A DNA stretch of 64,000 bases from Dryocola sp051307055 (GCF_051307055.1 NZ_CP149994.1:496001-560000), one strand, 5' to 3'. Counted from the stretch's first letter, positions 24,901 through 34,910 are shown. Notes: generated by a model from the letters alone, not told the origin. Program-made: numbers and translations.

Positions 24901-26112
24901 TTATTTAACCCGTACCTTCGTCGCCACCAGCAGCGCCGTCAGCAGCATCAGGCAGCCGGACAGCACCAGCGGCGACAGCAGACCGAGGTTGTCCAGCGCG
25001 TAGCCGCCGACTGCGGCGCCGCAGGTATTCGCAAGCTGAATGACCGCCACCTGAATAGATCCCGCTTTTTCAGCCTGATCGGCAAGCGAGCGGGTGATCC
25101 ACGTGGACCAGCCGACCGGTATCAGCGCGAAAGCGAAGCCCCATATGATAGCGATACCGGAGGCGACAATTTTGTCCGCGCCCCACAGCACCAGCGTTAA
25201 AGCGCTCAGCGCCAGCACCAAAGGCGCCACGGCCAGCGCGAGCTTTAGCGAACGCTTCAGGAACACGGCCGAAAGGGACGTGCCCACAAAGCTTGCGACG
25301 CCAAAGCTCAGCAGCACCAGCGTGAGGCCGTCGACGTCAAAACCTGCCAGCGTCATATACACCGGACGGATGTAGGTGAAGAACGCGAACTGCCCGGCGA
25401 AGGCCATAAAGATAGCCGCCATGCCAGCCAGTACGCCGGGGCGCTTAAGCAGGCCGAACATATTCTGTTTGTGGCGGTTGGATTCGCCCGGCAGCGACGG
25501 CAGCGCTTTCCACACCCAAAGAATACACACCACGCCCATCAGCGCCGCGCCGTTAAACACGTTGCGCCAGCCGATAATCCCGCCCAGAAAACTTCCCAGC
25601 GGCGCGGCGATAACCAGCGCGACAGAGACCGCGCCAAAGATAACCGACAGCGCTTTCGGCACCGTTCTGGCCGGAACCAGACGCATGGTCAGCGAGGCGG
25701 ACATCGCCCAGAAGCCGCCCAGCGCAAGGCCCAGGCAGGCTCGTCCCAACAGCAGCAGCGTGAAGTTATTCGCAAAAGAGACCAGCAGGCAGGAGAGGGT
25801 GAGCAGCACGGCGAACAGGAAAACGACGTAGCGTCTGTCGGCTGTACGGATGACGCTGGTGATAAACAGGCTGGCAAACATCGCGACAAACGCCGTCACG
25901 GTGACCGACTGCCCGGCCACGCCTTCTGAAATACCCAGCTCCTGCGCCATCGGCGTCAGCAGGCTCACCGGTAAAAATTCCACGGTAATCAGGCAGGCGA
26001 CGCAAAACGCCACGGCAAACACTGCCGACCAGTTGGGGCGGGTTACCGCTCCCGGCTGGATTTTTTCTTCAATATGTTCACTCAATTTCGTCACCAGAAA
26101 AGCTTTTGCCAT
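24901..26112 (-). CDS. nepI: purine ribonucleoside efflux pump NepI
   Basis: About 397-403 aa, an MFS exporter with 12 helices. It is close to E. coli NepI: TRPNWSAVFAVAFCVACLI and EFLPVSLLTPMAQELGISEG are near-identical blocks. NepI exports inosine, guanosine and related analogues. ATG 26112 gives 403 aa. A TTG at 26085 gives MSEHIEEKIQPG..., which aligns residue for residue with the E. coli start, so it may be the true initiation codon. Confidence 0.92.
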   Translation of the reverse strand: MAKAFLVTKLSEHIEEKIQPGAVTRPNWSAVFAVAFCVACLITVEFLPVSLLTPMAQELGISEGVAGQSVTVTAFVAMFASLFITSVIRTADRRYVVFLFAVLLTLSCLLVSFANNFTLLLLGRACLGLALGGFWAMSASLTMRLVPARTVPKALSVIFGAVSVALVIAAPLGSFLGGIIGWRNVFNGAALMGVVCILWVWKALPSLPGESNRHKQNMFGLLKRPGVLAGMAAIFMAFAGQFAFFTYIRPVYMTLAGFDVDGLTLVLLSFGVASFVGTSLSAVFLKRSLKLALAVAPLVLALSALTLVLWGADKIVASGIAIIWGFAFALIPVGWSTWITRSLADQAEKAGSIQVAVIQLANTCGAAVGGYALDNLGLLSPLVLSGCLMLLTALLVATKVRVK

Positions 26113-26459
26113 AAAGCCGCACAGTGTAACACCGCGATTGTGACATATTTAACGTTTTGACAACTTTGTTCAGCGCAGGCCCGGGATATTCACGCGATTT
26201 CTTAGAGGTTATTAAGACGTGGCTTAGGCCAGATAAAGTTTTGACGGGTATTATTCGCCCCGCGCTTCTATTAATTTATCCCTGTCGCCAGTGGCGTATT
26301 AAATATTTAATTAATATCTCTGTCGCTGAACATTACCGGAGAGCGCTGGCCTGTTAATCAGGCCGGTGGATGCTGTCCGGCGATAAAGATTATTAATAAA
26401 TAGTGATATATACAGGCAATAACATTCGGATGTGTGTTTTAATATTTGAAGGAATACTT
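26113..26459. promoter_or_regulatory. fimA upstream region
   Basis: 347 bases between divergent nepI and fimA, AT-rich on the right (AATTAATATC, AAAGATTATTAATAAATAGT). No short gene is convincing. It should hold the fimA promoter. The inverted repeats that flank the invertible fimS switch of E. coli (TTGGGGCCA) are not present, in line with a Salmonella-type, FimZ-controlled, non-inverting promoter. Confidence 0.5.
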
Positions 26460-27026
26460 ATGAAATTCTCCAGAATTGCGTCTTCTTTGGTTGCCGGCAT
26501 CGCCTTATTAAGCGGTTCGGCTTATGCGGAAGATCCAGCTCCGACGCCGGTTACCGTTAACGGCGGCACCATTCACTTTCAGGGTGATTTGGTTAACGCG
26601 GCTTGCTCGGTAAGCACGAAGTCAGATGGCCAGATTGTAAACCTGGGCCAGTATCGTACCGCTGCTTTCACCAAGGCCGGGGATACCTCTGCGCAAATCC
26701 CTTTCACCATCGTGCTCAACGACTGTGACAGCACCGTAGCGGCTACCGCGGCTGCCGCTTTCTCCGGTCAGGCTGATGCGACCGATCCTACCCTGCTGGC
26801 GGTTAGCTCTGGCGATAACAGCACCACCGCGACAGGCGTGGGCATCCAGATCCTCGATCAGGCTTCCAAAGCGCTGCCCCCGGATGGCGCGACTTTCTCT
26901 ACCGCCCACAACCTGACGGACGGGGTCAATACCCTGCCGTTTACCGCGCGTTATAAGGCAACGGCTGCTACCGCAACTGCGGGTAAGGCCAACGCGGACG
27001 CCACCTTCGTCATGAAATACGAGTAA
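26460..27026 (+). CDS. fimA: type 1 fimbrial major subunit
   Basis: 188 aa. Signal peptide cut after SAYA; the mature pilin has the subunit blocks NGGTIHFQGDLVNAACSV and the C-terminal beta-strand ADATFVMKYE that donates to the chaperone and next subunit. The two cysteines (AACSV and NDCDS) form the pilin disulfide. ATG 26460 has AAGGAAT upstream. First gene of a Salmonella-type fimAICDHF cluster. Confidence 0.93.
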   Translation: MKFSRIASSLVAGIALLSGSAYAEDPAPTPVTVNGGTIHFQGDLVNAACSVSTKSDGQIVNLGQYRTAAFTKAGDTSAQIPFTIVLNDCDSTVAATAAAAFSGQADATDPTLLAVSSGDNSTTATGVGIQILDQASKALPPDGATFSTAHNLTDGVNTLPFTARYKATAATATAGKANADATFVMKYE

Positions 27027-27095
27027 TCGACAGGCGCAAGGATGCGCAGGCCTCAGGGAAGAGGCGGATTCCACGTTAATCCTGAGAAGGCGAGC

Positions 27096-27641
27096 ATGAA
27101 AAGGAAAATTCTCCTCCTCCTGTTATTGATAGCGGGAAGCCCGGTACTGGCGAAGCGGGTCGTTGTGATTGAGGGCGGCAGGGTCCATATGCGGGGAATG
27201 CTGGTTAACGGCACCTGCGCCGTCGCGCCTGAAAATGAAGAGATGACCGTGCGGATGGGGCAGTACCGCAGCTCGCTCTTTAAGGGAGTGGGCAGCTACG
27301 CGCCTGTCAGTATTCCGTTCGCCATCCGCCTGACCGGCTGCCTTCCCGAGGTATCCGCCCATGTGGGCATCGCTTTCCAGGGGGCAACGCCCGTAGAAGA
27401 TCCGCAGGTATTTCTGGCTTCGACCAGCGTTAATGGCGATAACGCCAGCACCGGTATCGGGCTTGCCCTGTTCGACAGCGAACAGCAGCTTATTATTCCC
27501 AATACCTGGCCGGCTTATTTTTCCAGCATTAAAAGCCGGGAGGTGACTTTACATTTTACCGCCCGCTACCGCTCGGTTGCTGAACATCTCCTGCCGGGAA
27601 ATATTCATTCTCAAGTCTGGTTCACGCTGGTTTATCCCTGA
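27096..27641 (+). CDS. fimI: fimbrial protein FimI
   Basis: 181 aa. Start at MKRKILLLLLLIAGSPVLA, a signal peptide, with AGAAGG upstream; the frame is open further back but without a start signal. The pilin fold shows GGRVHMRGMLVNGTCAVAP and the ending HSQVWFTLVYP. In type 1 fimbriae FimI is a minor pilin that is needed for assembly and may terminate or anchor the rod. It follows fimA by 69 bases. Confidence 0.88.
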   Translation: MKRKILLLLLLIAGSPVLAKRVVVIEGGRVHMRGMLVNGTCAVAPENEEMTVRMGQYRSSLFKGVGSYAPVSIPFAIRLTGCLPEVSAHVGIAFQGATPVEDPQVFLASTSVNGDNASTGIGLALFDSEQQLIIPNTWPAYFSSIKSREVTLHFTARYRSVAEHLLPGNIHSQVWFTLVYP

Positions 27642-27661
27642 GCCGAAATTATTCACAATTA

Positions 27662-28369
27662 ATGGTATCTGTCGTGATGAATACTTTATTTAAATCAGGC
27701 GTAGCTGCAGCGCTATGCTTGTTAATAAATTTTTCTGCTCAGGCGGCCGGAGGAATTGGCCTTGGCGCCACGCGTGTTATTTATCCCGCCGATGCGAAGC
27801 AGACTTCCCTGTCTGTGACCAATAGCGATACCAGAGAGCGTTATCTGGTCAATTCGTGGGTGGAAAATAATCGCGGTGAAAAAGATAAAAGTTTTATCGT
27901 TACGCCGCCGCTGTTTGTCAGCGAACCAAAAAGCGAAAACACCCTGCGCATTATCTATGCGGGCCAGCCGTTGCCTGCCGACCGTGAATCCATTTTCTGG
28001 ATGAACGTGAAGGCTATTCCGGCGGTGGATAAAAATACCGTTGAAAATAATAACGTGCTGCAGCTGGCTATTTTGTCGCGCATTAAATTATTCGTACGGC
28101 CGAAAAATCTCCAGATGCAGCCAGAAGAAGCGCCCCGGCAGCTGCGTTTTTCCCGCAGCGGAAGCTACCTTAGCCTGCATAACCCTTCGCCTTATTATAT
28201 TTCCACGGTCAACCTGAAAGTCGGCAACGAGAAGCTGCCTAATACCATGGTCGCCCCGAAGAGCGTGGCGAAGGTTGTCGTGCCTGCAAATCTGTCAGGG
28301 CGTATCTCTTACCAGACCGTAAATGATTACGGCGCGGTGACGCCGGTCCAGCCCGGCGTCATGCAGTGA
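27662..28369 (+). CDS. fimC: periplasmic fimbrial chaperone FimC
   Basis: 235 aa (or 230 from ATG 27677). Signal peptide cut near FSAQA, then the PapD-like fold: GIGLGATRVIYPADAKQTSL, with the conserved arginine, and ESIFWMNVKAIP, the chaperone signature. It caps pilins in the periplasm by donor-strand complementation. Neither start has a strong ribosome site. Very like Salmonella and E. coli FimC. Confidence 0.93.
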   Translation: MVSVVMNTLFKSGVAAALCLLINFSAQAAGGIGLGATRVIYPADAKQTSLSVTNSDTRERYLVNSWVENNRGEKDKSFIVTPPLFVSEPKSENTLRIIYAGQPLPADRESIFWMNVKAIPAVDKNTVENNNVLQLAILSRIKLFVRPKNLQMQPEEAPRQLRFSRSGSYLSLHNPSPYYISTVNLKVGNEKLPNTMVAPKSVAKVVVPANLSGRISYQTVNDYGAVTPVQPGVMQ

Positions 28370-28403
28370 TGCGGCGTGGCAGCAATCGGGAAGCAGGAAG
28401 ACG

Positions 28404-30995
28404 ATGAAAAAGTCAGTCACGCATCAGGCGTTTACGCTCGCTCCGCTGGCAGCGTGGGCGATGGCGACGCTCTGGCCGGGCATAAGCCTTGCCGAAAGCT
28501 ATTTTAATCCGGCGTTTTTATCCGCAGACGCCGCCTCCGTGGCGGACTTGTCGCGTTTTGAAAAAGGCAATCACCAGGCGCCGGGCGAGTATCGCGTGGA
28601 TATCTGGCGCAACGATGAGTTTATCGCGACCGAAGATCTTTCATTTGCTGAGGCGGATAAAGCCCGGCCGGGAAACGCGGTTAAATCCGGCGGCCTTGCG
28701 CCCTGCCTGGACGCGGACTGGCTTAAACGCCTGGGGCTGAATATGCTCGCTTATCCTGAGCTGGCAAAATATAAACCGGGTGAATGCGTACCGGTGACCG
28801 AAGCGATTCCCGGCGCGGAAATAGCGTTTGATTTTGCCAGGCTGCGCCTGGATATCAGCCTGCCGCAGGCCTCGCTGCTGAACAGCGCCCGTGGTTATAT
28901 TCCGCCCGACCAGTGGGATGAAGGCATTCCGGCGGCGCTGGTGAACTACTCGTTTACCGGCAACCGCAGCAGCAATGACGACAGCTATTACCTCAGCCTG
29001 CAAAGCGGCCTGAACTATGGGCCGTGGCGGCTGCGTAACAACGGCGCATGGAGCTACACCCGAGGCGACGGCTATAACACCCAGGCCTGGAAGAATATCA
29101 GCACTTACGCGCAGCGGGCTATTATTCCGCTGAAGGGCGAGCTGGTGATGGGCGACAGCAACACCGGCACCGACGTGTTCGACAGCCTTGGCTTTCGCGG
29201 CGCGCGCCTTTACTCATCGGACAGCATGTATCCGGACAGCCTGCAGGGCTACGCGCCAACGGTGCGCGGCATCGCCCGGACCAACGCCAAAGTGACCATT
29301 CGCCAGAACGGCTTCGTCATTTATCAAAGCTATGTCACGCCGGGCGCATTCGCTATCAGCGATTTAAACCCGACCTCTTCAAGCGGCGACCTTGAAGTCA
29401 CGCTGGAAGAGAAGGACGGCAGCCAGCAAAAATACACCGTGCCGTATTCCACCGTGCCGCTGCTGCAGCGTGAAGGGCGACTGAAATATGACCTGGTCGC
29501 CGGGGATTTTCGCAGCGGTAATAGCCAGCAGGATAAGCCGTTCTTTACCCAGGGCACGCTGATTGCGGGCCTGCCGCAGGGCTATACCGTTTACGGCGGA
29601 ACCCAGCTTGCGGAGCGCTATACCTCTGCGGCGCTGGGGCTTGGGAAAAATCTAGGCGAGTGGGGCGCGATCTCCATGGATATGACCCACGCGCGCAGCA
29701 AACTGGCCGATGACAGCGAGCATCAGGGCCAGTCGCTGCGTTTCCTGTACGCCAAATCCCTGAGTTCCTACGGCACCAATTTCCAGCTTCTTGGCTATCG
29801 CTATTCCACGCGCGGGTTCTACACGCTTGATGAAGTGGCCTACAAAAATATAGAAGGTTATGAATACGGGCCAGAGGATGACGGCACGCACCACAAGGTG
29901 CAGACGCCGCAAAGCTACCACAACCTGCGCTACAGCAAGCGCGGGCGTTTTCAGATCAATATTTCCCAGGCGCTCGGCGATTACGGCTCGCTGTACGTTT
30001 CCGGCAGCCAGCAAACTTACTGGGGTACGGACGAGGATAACACCTGGTATCAGGCGGGCTATGCCAGCGGCTGGCGCGGGATCGGCTACTCAGTTTCCGC
30101 TTCCTGGAGCAAATCTGTCGGGCTTGCGGACAGCGACCGCATCGTGGCGTTTAACCTTTCCGTGCCGTTCAGCACGCTGCTGGGCCACGGCTATTCGCGG
30201 GATAAAGCCATCGATCGCGCCTGGACCACTTTTAACGCCAGCAAAAATGCCGACGGACAAAGTACGGTACAAACCGGCGTTGGCGGCACGCTGCTTGAGG
30301 GCCGCAACCTCAGCTACAGCGTGACCCAGGGCCGCAGCAGCTCAAACGGCTACGGCGGCAGCGCCAGTGCCAACTGGCAGGCGACTTACGGCACGCTGGG
30401 GCTGGGCTACAACTACGACCGCCATCAGCATGAGCTTAACTGGCAGGCTTCCGGCGGCGTGGTAGGGCATGCCGACGGCATTACCTTCAGCCAGCCGCTT
30501 GGCGACACGAACGTATTGATTAAAGCGCCCGGCGCGTCCGGCGTCAGCATAGAGAACCAGACCGGAGTGAAAACCGACTGGCGGGGCTATGCGGTAATGC
30601 CTTACGCCACGGTCTATCGCTACAACCGTATCGCGCTGGATACCAATTCGATGGATAACCATACCGATATTGAAAACAACGTCAGCAGCGTGGTGCCAAC
30701 GCAGGGCGCGCTGGTACGGGCGGCGTTTACTGCGCGCATTGGCGTGCGGGCGATTATCACCGTGAAACGCGGCGGCCGTGCGGTGCCGTTCGGTTCGGTG
30801 GTGCGCGAAGAGGGCAGCGGCGCGACCAGCATGGTGGGCGATGACGGGCAAATCTATTTAAGCGGCCTGCCGCTGGAAGGGAAGCTGCTTATTCAATGGG
30901 GCGACGGCAAAGGATCGCACTGTTTTGCGCCTTATTCACTGCCGGAGAAGAGCTTAAAACAGGCTGTCGTGGTGGCTGGCGCCACCTGTTCATAG
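28404..30995 (+). CDS. fimD: outer-membrane usher FimD
   Basis: 863 aa. Order: signal peptide to about residue 30 (SLAE), N-terminal chaperone-binding domain starting SYFNPAFLSADAASVADLSRF, 24-strand beta-barrel with plug, and C-terminal domains with the cysteine pair HCFAP...GATCS. It forms the assembly pore of the fimbria. Ribosome site GGAAG lies 6-10 bases before the ATG. It is 35 bases after fimC. Confidence 0.95.
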   Translation: MKKSVTHQAFTLAPLAAWAMATLWPGISLAESYFNPAFLSADAASVADLSRFEKGNHQAPGEYRVDIWRNDEFIATEDLSFAEADKARPGNAVKSGGLAPCLDADWLKRLGLNMLAYPELAKYKPGECVPVTEAIPGAEIAFDFARLRLDISLPQASLLNSARGYIPPDQWDEGIPAALVNYSFTGNRSSNDDSYYLSLQSGLNYGPWRLRNNGAWSYTRGDGYNTQAWKNISTYAQRAIIPLKGELVMGDSNTGTDVFDSLGFRGARLYSSDSMYPDSLQGYAPTVRGIARTNAKVTIRQNGFVIYQSYVTPGAFAISDLNPTSSSGDLEVTLEEKDGSQQKYTVPYSTVPLLQREGRLKYDLVAGDFRSGNSQQDKPFFTQGTLIAGLPQGYTVYGGTQLAERYTSAALGLGKNLGEWGAISMDMTHARSKLADDSEHQGQSLRFLYAKSLSSYGTNFQLLGYRYSTRGFYTLDEVAYKNIEGYEYGPEDDGTHHKVQTPQSYHNLRYSKRGRFQINISQALGDYGSLYVSGSQQTYWGTDEDNTWYQAGYASGWRGIGYSVSASWSKSVGLADSDRIVAFNLSVPFSTLLGHGYSRDKAIDRAWTTFNASKNADGQSTVQTGVGGTLLEGRNLSYSVTQGRSSSNGYGGSASANWQATYGTLGLGYNYDRHQHELNWQASGGVVGHADGITFSQPLGDTNVLIKAPGASGVSIENQTGVKTDWRGYAVMPYATVYRYNRIALDTNSMDNHTDIENNVSSVVPTQGALVRAAFTARIGVRAIITVKRGGRAVPFGSVVREEGSGATSMVGDDGQIYLSGLPLEGKLLIQWGDGKGSHCFAPYSLPEKSLKQAVVVAGATCS

Positions 30996-31022
30996 CGAAG
31001 CCGTATGGCTCAGGAATCTGAA

Positions 31023-32027
31023 ATGAAAGCGAAGAGTTATCTTGCCGGTGCCGTGCTGTTGGCCTGCGCGGCCCCGGCTTACGCCACGGTTTGCGCCAAT
31101 TCAAACGGCGTGCCGACGGAAGTTTCATACGATCTTTCGAACGTCTTTACCAGCGCGAACAACCAGGCCGGACAGATTGTGACGCTGGCGGAGAAATCGC
31201 AATGGGTCGGCGTTAACGCCACTTGCCCATCGGGAACCAGCGGTAACACAACCATGCGTAGTTATGTTACTACGCTGCCGGTTCAGGAAACGCTGGATGG
31301 TTACAAATACCTGAAAATAAACGACTATCTTAATGGTGGGATGAAGATTACCGACAGCTACTCTGGCGTCTTTTATCCACCCCGCGACTACATTCAGATG
31401 GGAAGCCACCCGAACGTTTCCAAAGGGCAGCCTTTTCCGGTTAAGGACTCGAACCTGGTCTTCCGGCTTAAGGTGATGAAGCGCTTTATCAATATGGTGC
31501 CGATCCCCAAACAGACCATGTTTACGGTCTATGTCACCACGCGCAATACCGACCCGCTGACCACGCCGGTTTATACCATCAGCTACAGCGGCAAGGTGGA
31601 GGTTCCGCAAACCTGCGAGATCAACGCCGGGCAAATCGTCGAGTTTGATTTTGGCGATATCGGCGCGGCGCTGTTTAGCCAGGCCGGAGCGGGGAATCGT
31701 CCGGCGGGCGTTACGCCACAAAGCAAAACTATCGGCATTAAGTGTACGAATGTGGACGCGCAGGCTTATCTCTCGCTGCGCCTGGAGGCGGAAAAGATCG
31801 ACGGCAATATGATGGTTTCCGACAACAGCGACCTTGGCTTTATTCTGGCCGATGGAACGGGAGCCCCGCTTACGCCCAACACGCTGAGCAGCAAGATTAA
31901 TTTCCGCCTGGATGATGCCGCTGCTTCAAGGGTTGATATCCGCGCCTGGCCGGTGAGCGTGACGGGGAATAAGCCTGCGGAAGGCCCGTTTACCTCGCGG
32001 GGATATTTAAGGGTGGACTATGACTAA
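31023..32027 (+). CDS. fimH: mannose-binding tip adhesin FimH (Salmonella type)
   Basis: 334 aa. Signal peptide (SYLAGAVLLACAAPAYA), an N-terminal lectin domain beginning TVCANSNGVPTEVSYDLSNV, and a C-terminal pilin domain ending YLRVDYD. It is very similar to Salmonella FimH (335 aa): KVEVPQTCEINAGQIVEFD and GAGNRPAGVTPQSKTI are nearly identical blocks. Salmonella FimH binds high-mannose glycans. The stop overlaps the fimF start by 8 bases. Confidence 0.92.
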   Translation: MKAKSYLAGAVLLACAAPAYATVCANSNGVPTEVSYDLSNVFTSANNQAGQIVTLAEKSQWVGVNATCPSGTSGNTTMRSYVTTLPVQETLDGYKYLKINDYLNGGMKITDSYSGVFYPPRDYIQMGSHPNVSKGQPFPVKDSNLVFRLKVMKRFINMVPIPKQTMFTVYVTTRNTDPLTTPVYTISYSGKVEVPQTCEINAGQIVEFDFGDIGAALFSQAGAGNRPAGVTPQSKTIGIKCTNVDAQAYLSLRLEAEKIDGNMMVSDNSDLGFILADGTGAPLTPNTLSSKINFRLDDAAASRVDIRAWPVSVTGNKPAEGPFTSRGYLRVDYD

Positions 32028-32553
32028 TATTCGTAAAAGTAGCGTTCTGGCGATATCGCTGTCTGTAGGGCTGGCTGCGGGCGCCGCGCGTGCGGCTTCG
32101 CCGCTGGGCGAAATAAATATCGAGCTGCGCGGGAACGTGGTGGATTACAGCTGCTATGTGGCAACGGGCGACGATAACAAAACCGTTCAGCTTGGCAGCT
32201 GGCCCACTAAGCAGCTGCGAACCGCGGGAAGCACCACACAAAGCATCCCTTTTACGCTAAAGCTTAACGGCTGCCCGCCGGGATCGGCGTCGATTACTTT
32301 TTCAGGTAAGAAGGCCGACGGGGATCCGACGCTGCTGGCGCTCAATGATACCAGCAGCGCCACTAACGTCGCGGTGGAGCTGCGCGATAAAGATAAAACC
32401 CGGCTGCCCCTGGACCAGGCCAGCCAGGATGTAGCAGTGGATGCTAATGGTGATGCAGCGCTAACTTTTTTTGCCAATTATAAAGCGCTGACGGATAACC
32501 CGCAGCCGGGAAAGGCCGATGCCGACGCCACCTTTATGATTAATTATTACTGA
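32020..32553 (+). CDS. fimF: fimbrial minor subunit FimF
   Basis: 177 aa with a signal peptide (SLSVGLAAGAARA). Pilin features: GEINIELRGNVVDYSCYVAT, the second cysteine in NGCPPGS, and a terminal strand ADATFMINYY. By position and size it equals Salmonella FimF, an adaptor between rod and FimH. ATGACTAA overlaps the fimH stop, giving translational coupling. It ends 36 bases from the end of the convergent fimZ. Confidence 0.9.
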   Translation: MTNIRKSSVLAISLSVGLAAGAARAASPLGEINIELRGNVVDYSCYVATGDDNKTVQLGSWPTKQLRTAGSTTQSIPFTLKLNGCPPGSASITFSGKKADGDPTLLALNDTSSATNVAVELRDKDKTRLPLDQASQDVAVDANGDAALTFFANYKALTDNPQPGKADADATFMINYY

Positions 32554-32589
32554 GCATTCACTATCTGGACTAAACAGATGAAGGTGCTC

Positions 32590-33222
32590 TTATAATAATT
32601 CTTTCACTCGCGCATAGTCGATAAGTTCAACAATAGAGGTAACATGGAGCTTGGAAAATATATTTGCCTTGTGCGCGCTGATCGTTTTGTTGCTTAACAG
32701 AAGCTGCTTTGCAATTTCTTTATTGGATAATCCGTTCGCCAGATAGCGTAATACGGTAACCTCTCTATTAGAGAGCGGCATATCATCCACGGCGCCTTTG
32801 CGCGCGCTGGACTGGCTGATGAAATGCAGGGTATCAGAAGGAAAGAATGAGTATCCGGAGAGCAGCATTTCCACCGCTTTAAATATATCCTCCTGTTCTT
32901 TCCGCTTGCTGACAAAGCCGTTCGCACCCGCCTGAATCGCTCGCCCCGCATAGAACCTTTCTGATTTAGATGACAGAAAGAGTATTTTGGTATCTTCCTG
33001 TATAGCTTTGATTCTTTTAAGTAAAGTAAAGCCATCTACGCCGGGCAGCTCAATATCAAGGATAACGAGATCGACGGGGTGAACGCGCATGTAGTCGACC
33101 ACTTCCCGGCCGTCATCGGTTTTCAGCACGACGCTGATAGCTTTATTTTTCTGGAGTAATACTTCTATCGACATTCGGACAATAGGGTGTTCGTCCATGA
33201 TAATTACGGATGCAGGTTTCAT
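32590..33222 (-). CDS. fimZ: response regulator FimZ
   Basis: 210 aa, equal to Salmonella FimZ. Residues 1-125 are a receiver domain with the phospho-aspartate D56 in VILDIELPG; residues 145-210 hold a LuxR helix-turn-helix (SNKEIAKQLLLSNKTISAHK). FimZ activates fimA and slows motility through flhDC in Salmonella. The start ATG 33222 has GAGG upstream; the frame extends 10 codons further without a signal. No sensor kinase gene is adjacent. Confidence 0.93.
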   Translation of the reverse strand: MKPASVIIMDEHPIVRMSIEVLLQKNKAISVVLKTDDGREVVDYMRVHPVDLVILDIELPGVDGFTLLKRIKAIQEDTKILFLSSKSERFYAGRAIQAGANGFVSKRKEQEDIFKAVEMLLSGYSFFPSDTLHFISQSSARKGAVDDMPLSNREVTVLRYLANGLSNKEIAKQLLLSNKTISAHKANIFSKLHVTSIVELIDYARVKELL

Positions 33223-33803
33223 TTTTTTACCTCGGATTGTTTGAGGAAACATCGCGATGACGCAGGGTCACGGATAGCGATATTTATGAAATGTTAACAG
33301 GCTAAGAGGTTAAACAGGTGTGCAGGTTCTCCTTTTGAAATTAAATATTCCATTGTGTCTGTATTTATGATTAGTGATGAGGATGAGGCAACTGCCGATA
33401 TATTTATAAGCCTGGCGTTTATAAGTGAATTCGGTGGGCTGATTATACATTCATATTATAGGAGAGAAAGACTGCTATTAGCGTCAGGCTGGCCTGCTAC
33501 TATTTAGTTCTGCTCCACGCGAAATACCTTTTTTTATTCAGGGGATGTTTCTGCATTCAGTAATCTTATGAAAGTAAAAGTTTATTTTAAGTATTAAAAA
33601 TAGTACGAAATAGTAAATGTGTATTGTTTGTTAAGTTCTACAAGGCTGAAAGCAGCCCCTTTTCCTTGCCAGGCGAGGCGGCGAGGGGGATTTATCGATC
33701 CAGGAATAGTTATAACTGTTAATGAACTGCTCTATTTTAACAATTATGAAACATGCAAAATAAGTAATTTCTTAACTTTCAACGCAAGGTCAGTAAGCCA
33801 GCC
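33223..33803. promoter_or_regulatory. long fimZ upstream region, no gene seen
   Basis: 581 bases, AT-rich, with many TTTA/TATT tracts. No frame is convincing. It must carry the fimZ promoter and perhaps binding sites for FimZ and FimY. In Salmonella extra genes lie near fimY and fimW; here there is only non-coding sequence, possibly a decayed gene. Confidence 0.4.
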
Positions 33804-34571
33804 TTAATTGTTTCTCTCAGTCGGTACGACAGACAATTCATGCAGTAAATGAATGAGTGCCTTCCTGTTATTCAGCCCAATACGAGCCGATACGCGGCCC
33901 AGCGTATAGATCACTGAGTGATATGACCACTTCAGGGAGGCCGCGATCGCCTTCAGGGAATGTCCCCTGGCAACTTCCATAAGTATGTTCCATTCACGCA
34001 AGGAGAAGGCGTCGTTTTTGCGCGTATAGTTAGCCTGAACAGGCGCCGGGGAGCAAGGCTGTAGCATCAATAAATATGACAATATTCTGACGTCCAGCCG
34101 CCTTTCGATAACCCGACATGCCGCGGCCGCAACAATAAAACAGGAAACTGCCGGGCTGCGGCTGGCGGTGAGCAGAGTGATGCTGATGCCGGGTCTTTCT
34201 TTATGCCACAGGCGAATGGCGGCAAGCACCTGGAGGACGGGAATCGCTATACAGTCCAGATCGATAACAATGCGCGGCAGCGGCGTCTGCGCAAAAAAAG
34301 TCGCGGCTTCTTCCGGCGTTGAGCAGATGTGGGTGCGGGTGCGTTTAAAAAGATACTGCGTGAGCGCAAGCGAAAGATATATGTCGTTGCTGATGAGCAG
34401 CATATCCACCGGCTGTTGCCGACGCAGCGCGCGACTTTGCTGCTGCAGATATTCAAGGCGATCGAAGATCACCGGTATGCCCGGGCATCCGGGGCGAACC
34501 GGCCCCTCCTTACTGATGCGGCGAGGCCTTCTTTTACGCGTGGTTAAATACACATGTTCACTCACTGGCAA
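33804..34571 (-). CDS. fimY: LuxR-type fimbrial regulator FimY-like
   Basis: About 255 aa. The N-terminal half has a receiver-like domain without a clear phospho-site (PVDMLLISNDIYLSLALTQY). The C-terminal half is a LuxR-type helix-turn-helix (LREWNILMEVARGHSLKAIA, then ASLKWSYHSVIYTLGRV). Position after fimZ matches Salmonella FimY, a co-activator of fim. The longest frame starts at a TTG; GTG or ATG starts a little downstream are possible. Confidence 0.7.
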   Translation of the reverse strand: MPVSEHVYLTTRKRRPRRISKEGPVRPGCPGIPVIFDRLEYLQQQSRALRRQQPVDMLLISNDIYLSLALTQYLFKRTRTHICSTPEEAATFFAQTPLPRIVIDLDCIAIPVLQVLAAIRLWHKERPGISITLLTASRSPAVSCFIVAAAACRVIERRLDVRILSYLLMLQPCSPAPVQANYTRKNDAFSLREWNILMEVARGHSLKAIAASLKWSYHSVIYTLGRVSARIGLNNRKALIHLLHELSVVPTERNN

Positions 34572-34910
34572 ACCGGGGCAGCATTCTCCTGGCGGATAAA
34601 AAATGCTCCGCTGGCTGTCAGCGTGCTAATAAATAATGCGTTATTAACAGAACTATTCATAATTATTTGTCGCTAACGGTAATGGCCTGCGGCGCAGTTT
34701 TGTCGGGAAAGCGAAGGCGATAAGCAGAAACCGAACGTAGCGCAGCTGCTGATTATGCCGTACTGACGTTATTCTGACAGCAGGATATATCGTTAGATAT
34801 TAGGCTTAACTTAAGCCTGGCCTGGAAAATTCTTAATCCATCGGGTTATTATGCGAACGCCATCGCCTGAATGAGAAACGGGTAATTTTTCCTGCGTGGC
34901 CGGGCAATAG
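34572..34910. other. intergenic region between fimY and fimW
   Basis: 339 bases with no convincing gene. It contains the fimY promoter and a few AT-rich tracts (ATAATTATTTGTCGC). In Salmonella an EAL-domain gene lies in this interval; no trace of it is legible here. Confidence 0.4.

Noticed and set aside
26113..26459. Invertible fimS-type phase switch before fimA
   Set aside because: The 9-bp inverted repeats of fimS are absent and no fimB/fimE recombinase gene is present.
33619..33807. 62-aa rightward frame upstream of fimZ
   Set aside because: No ribosome binding site, odd composition, and it runs into the end of fimY on the other strand.
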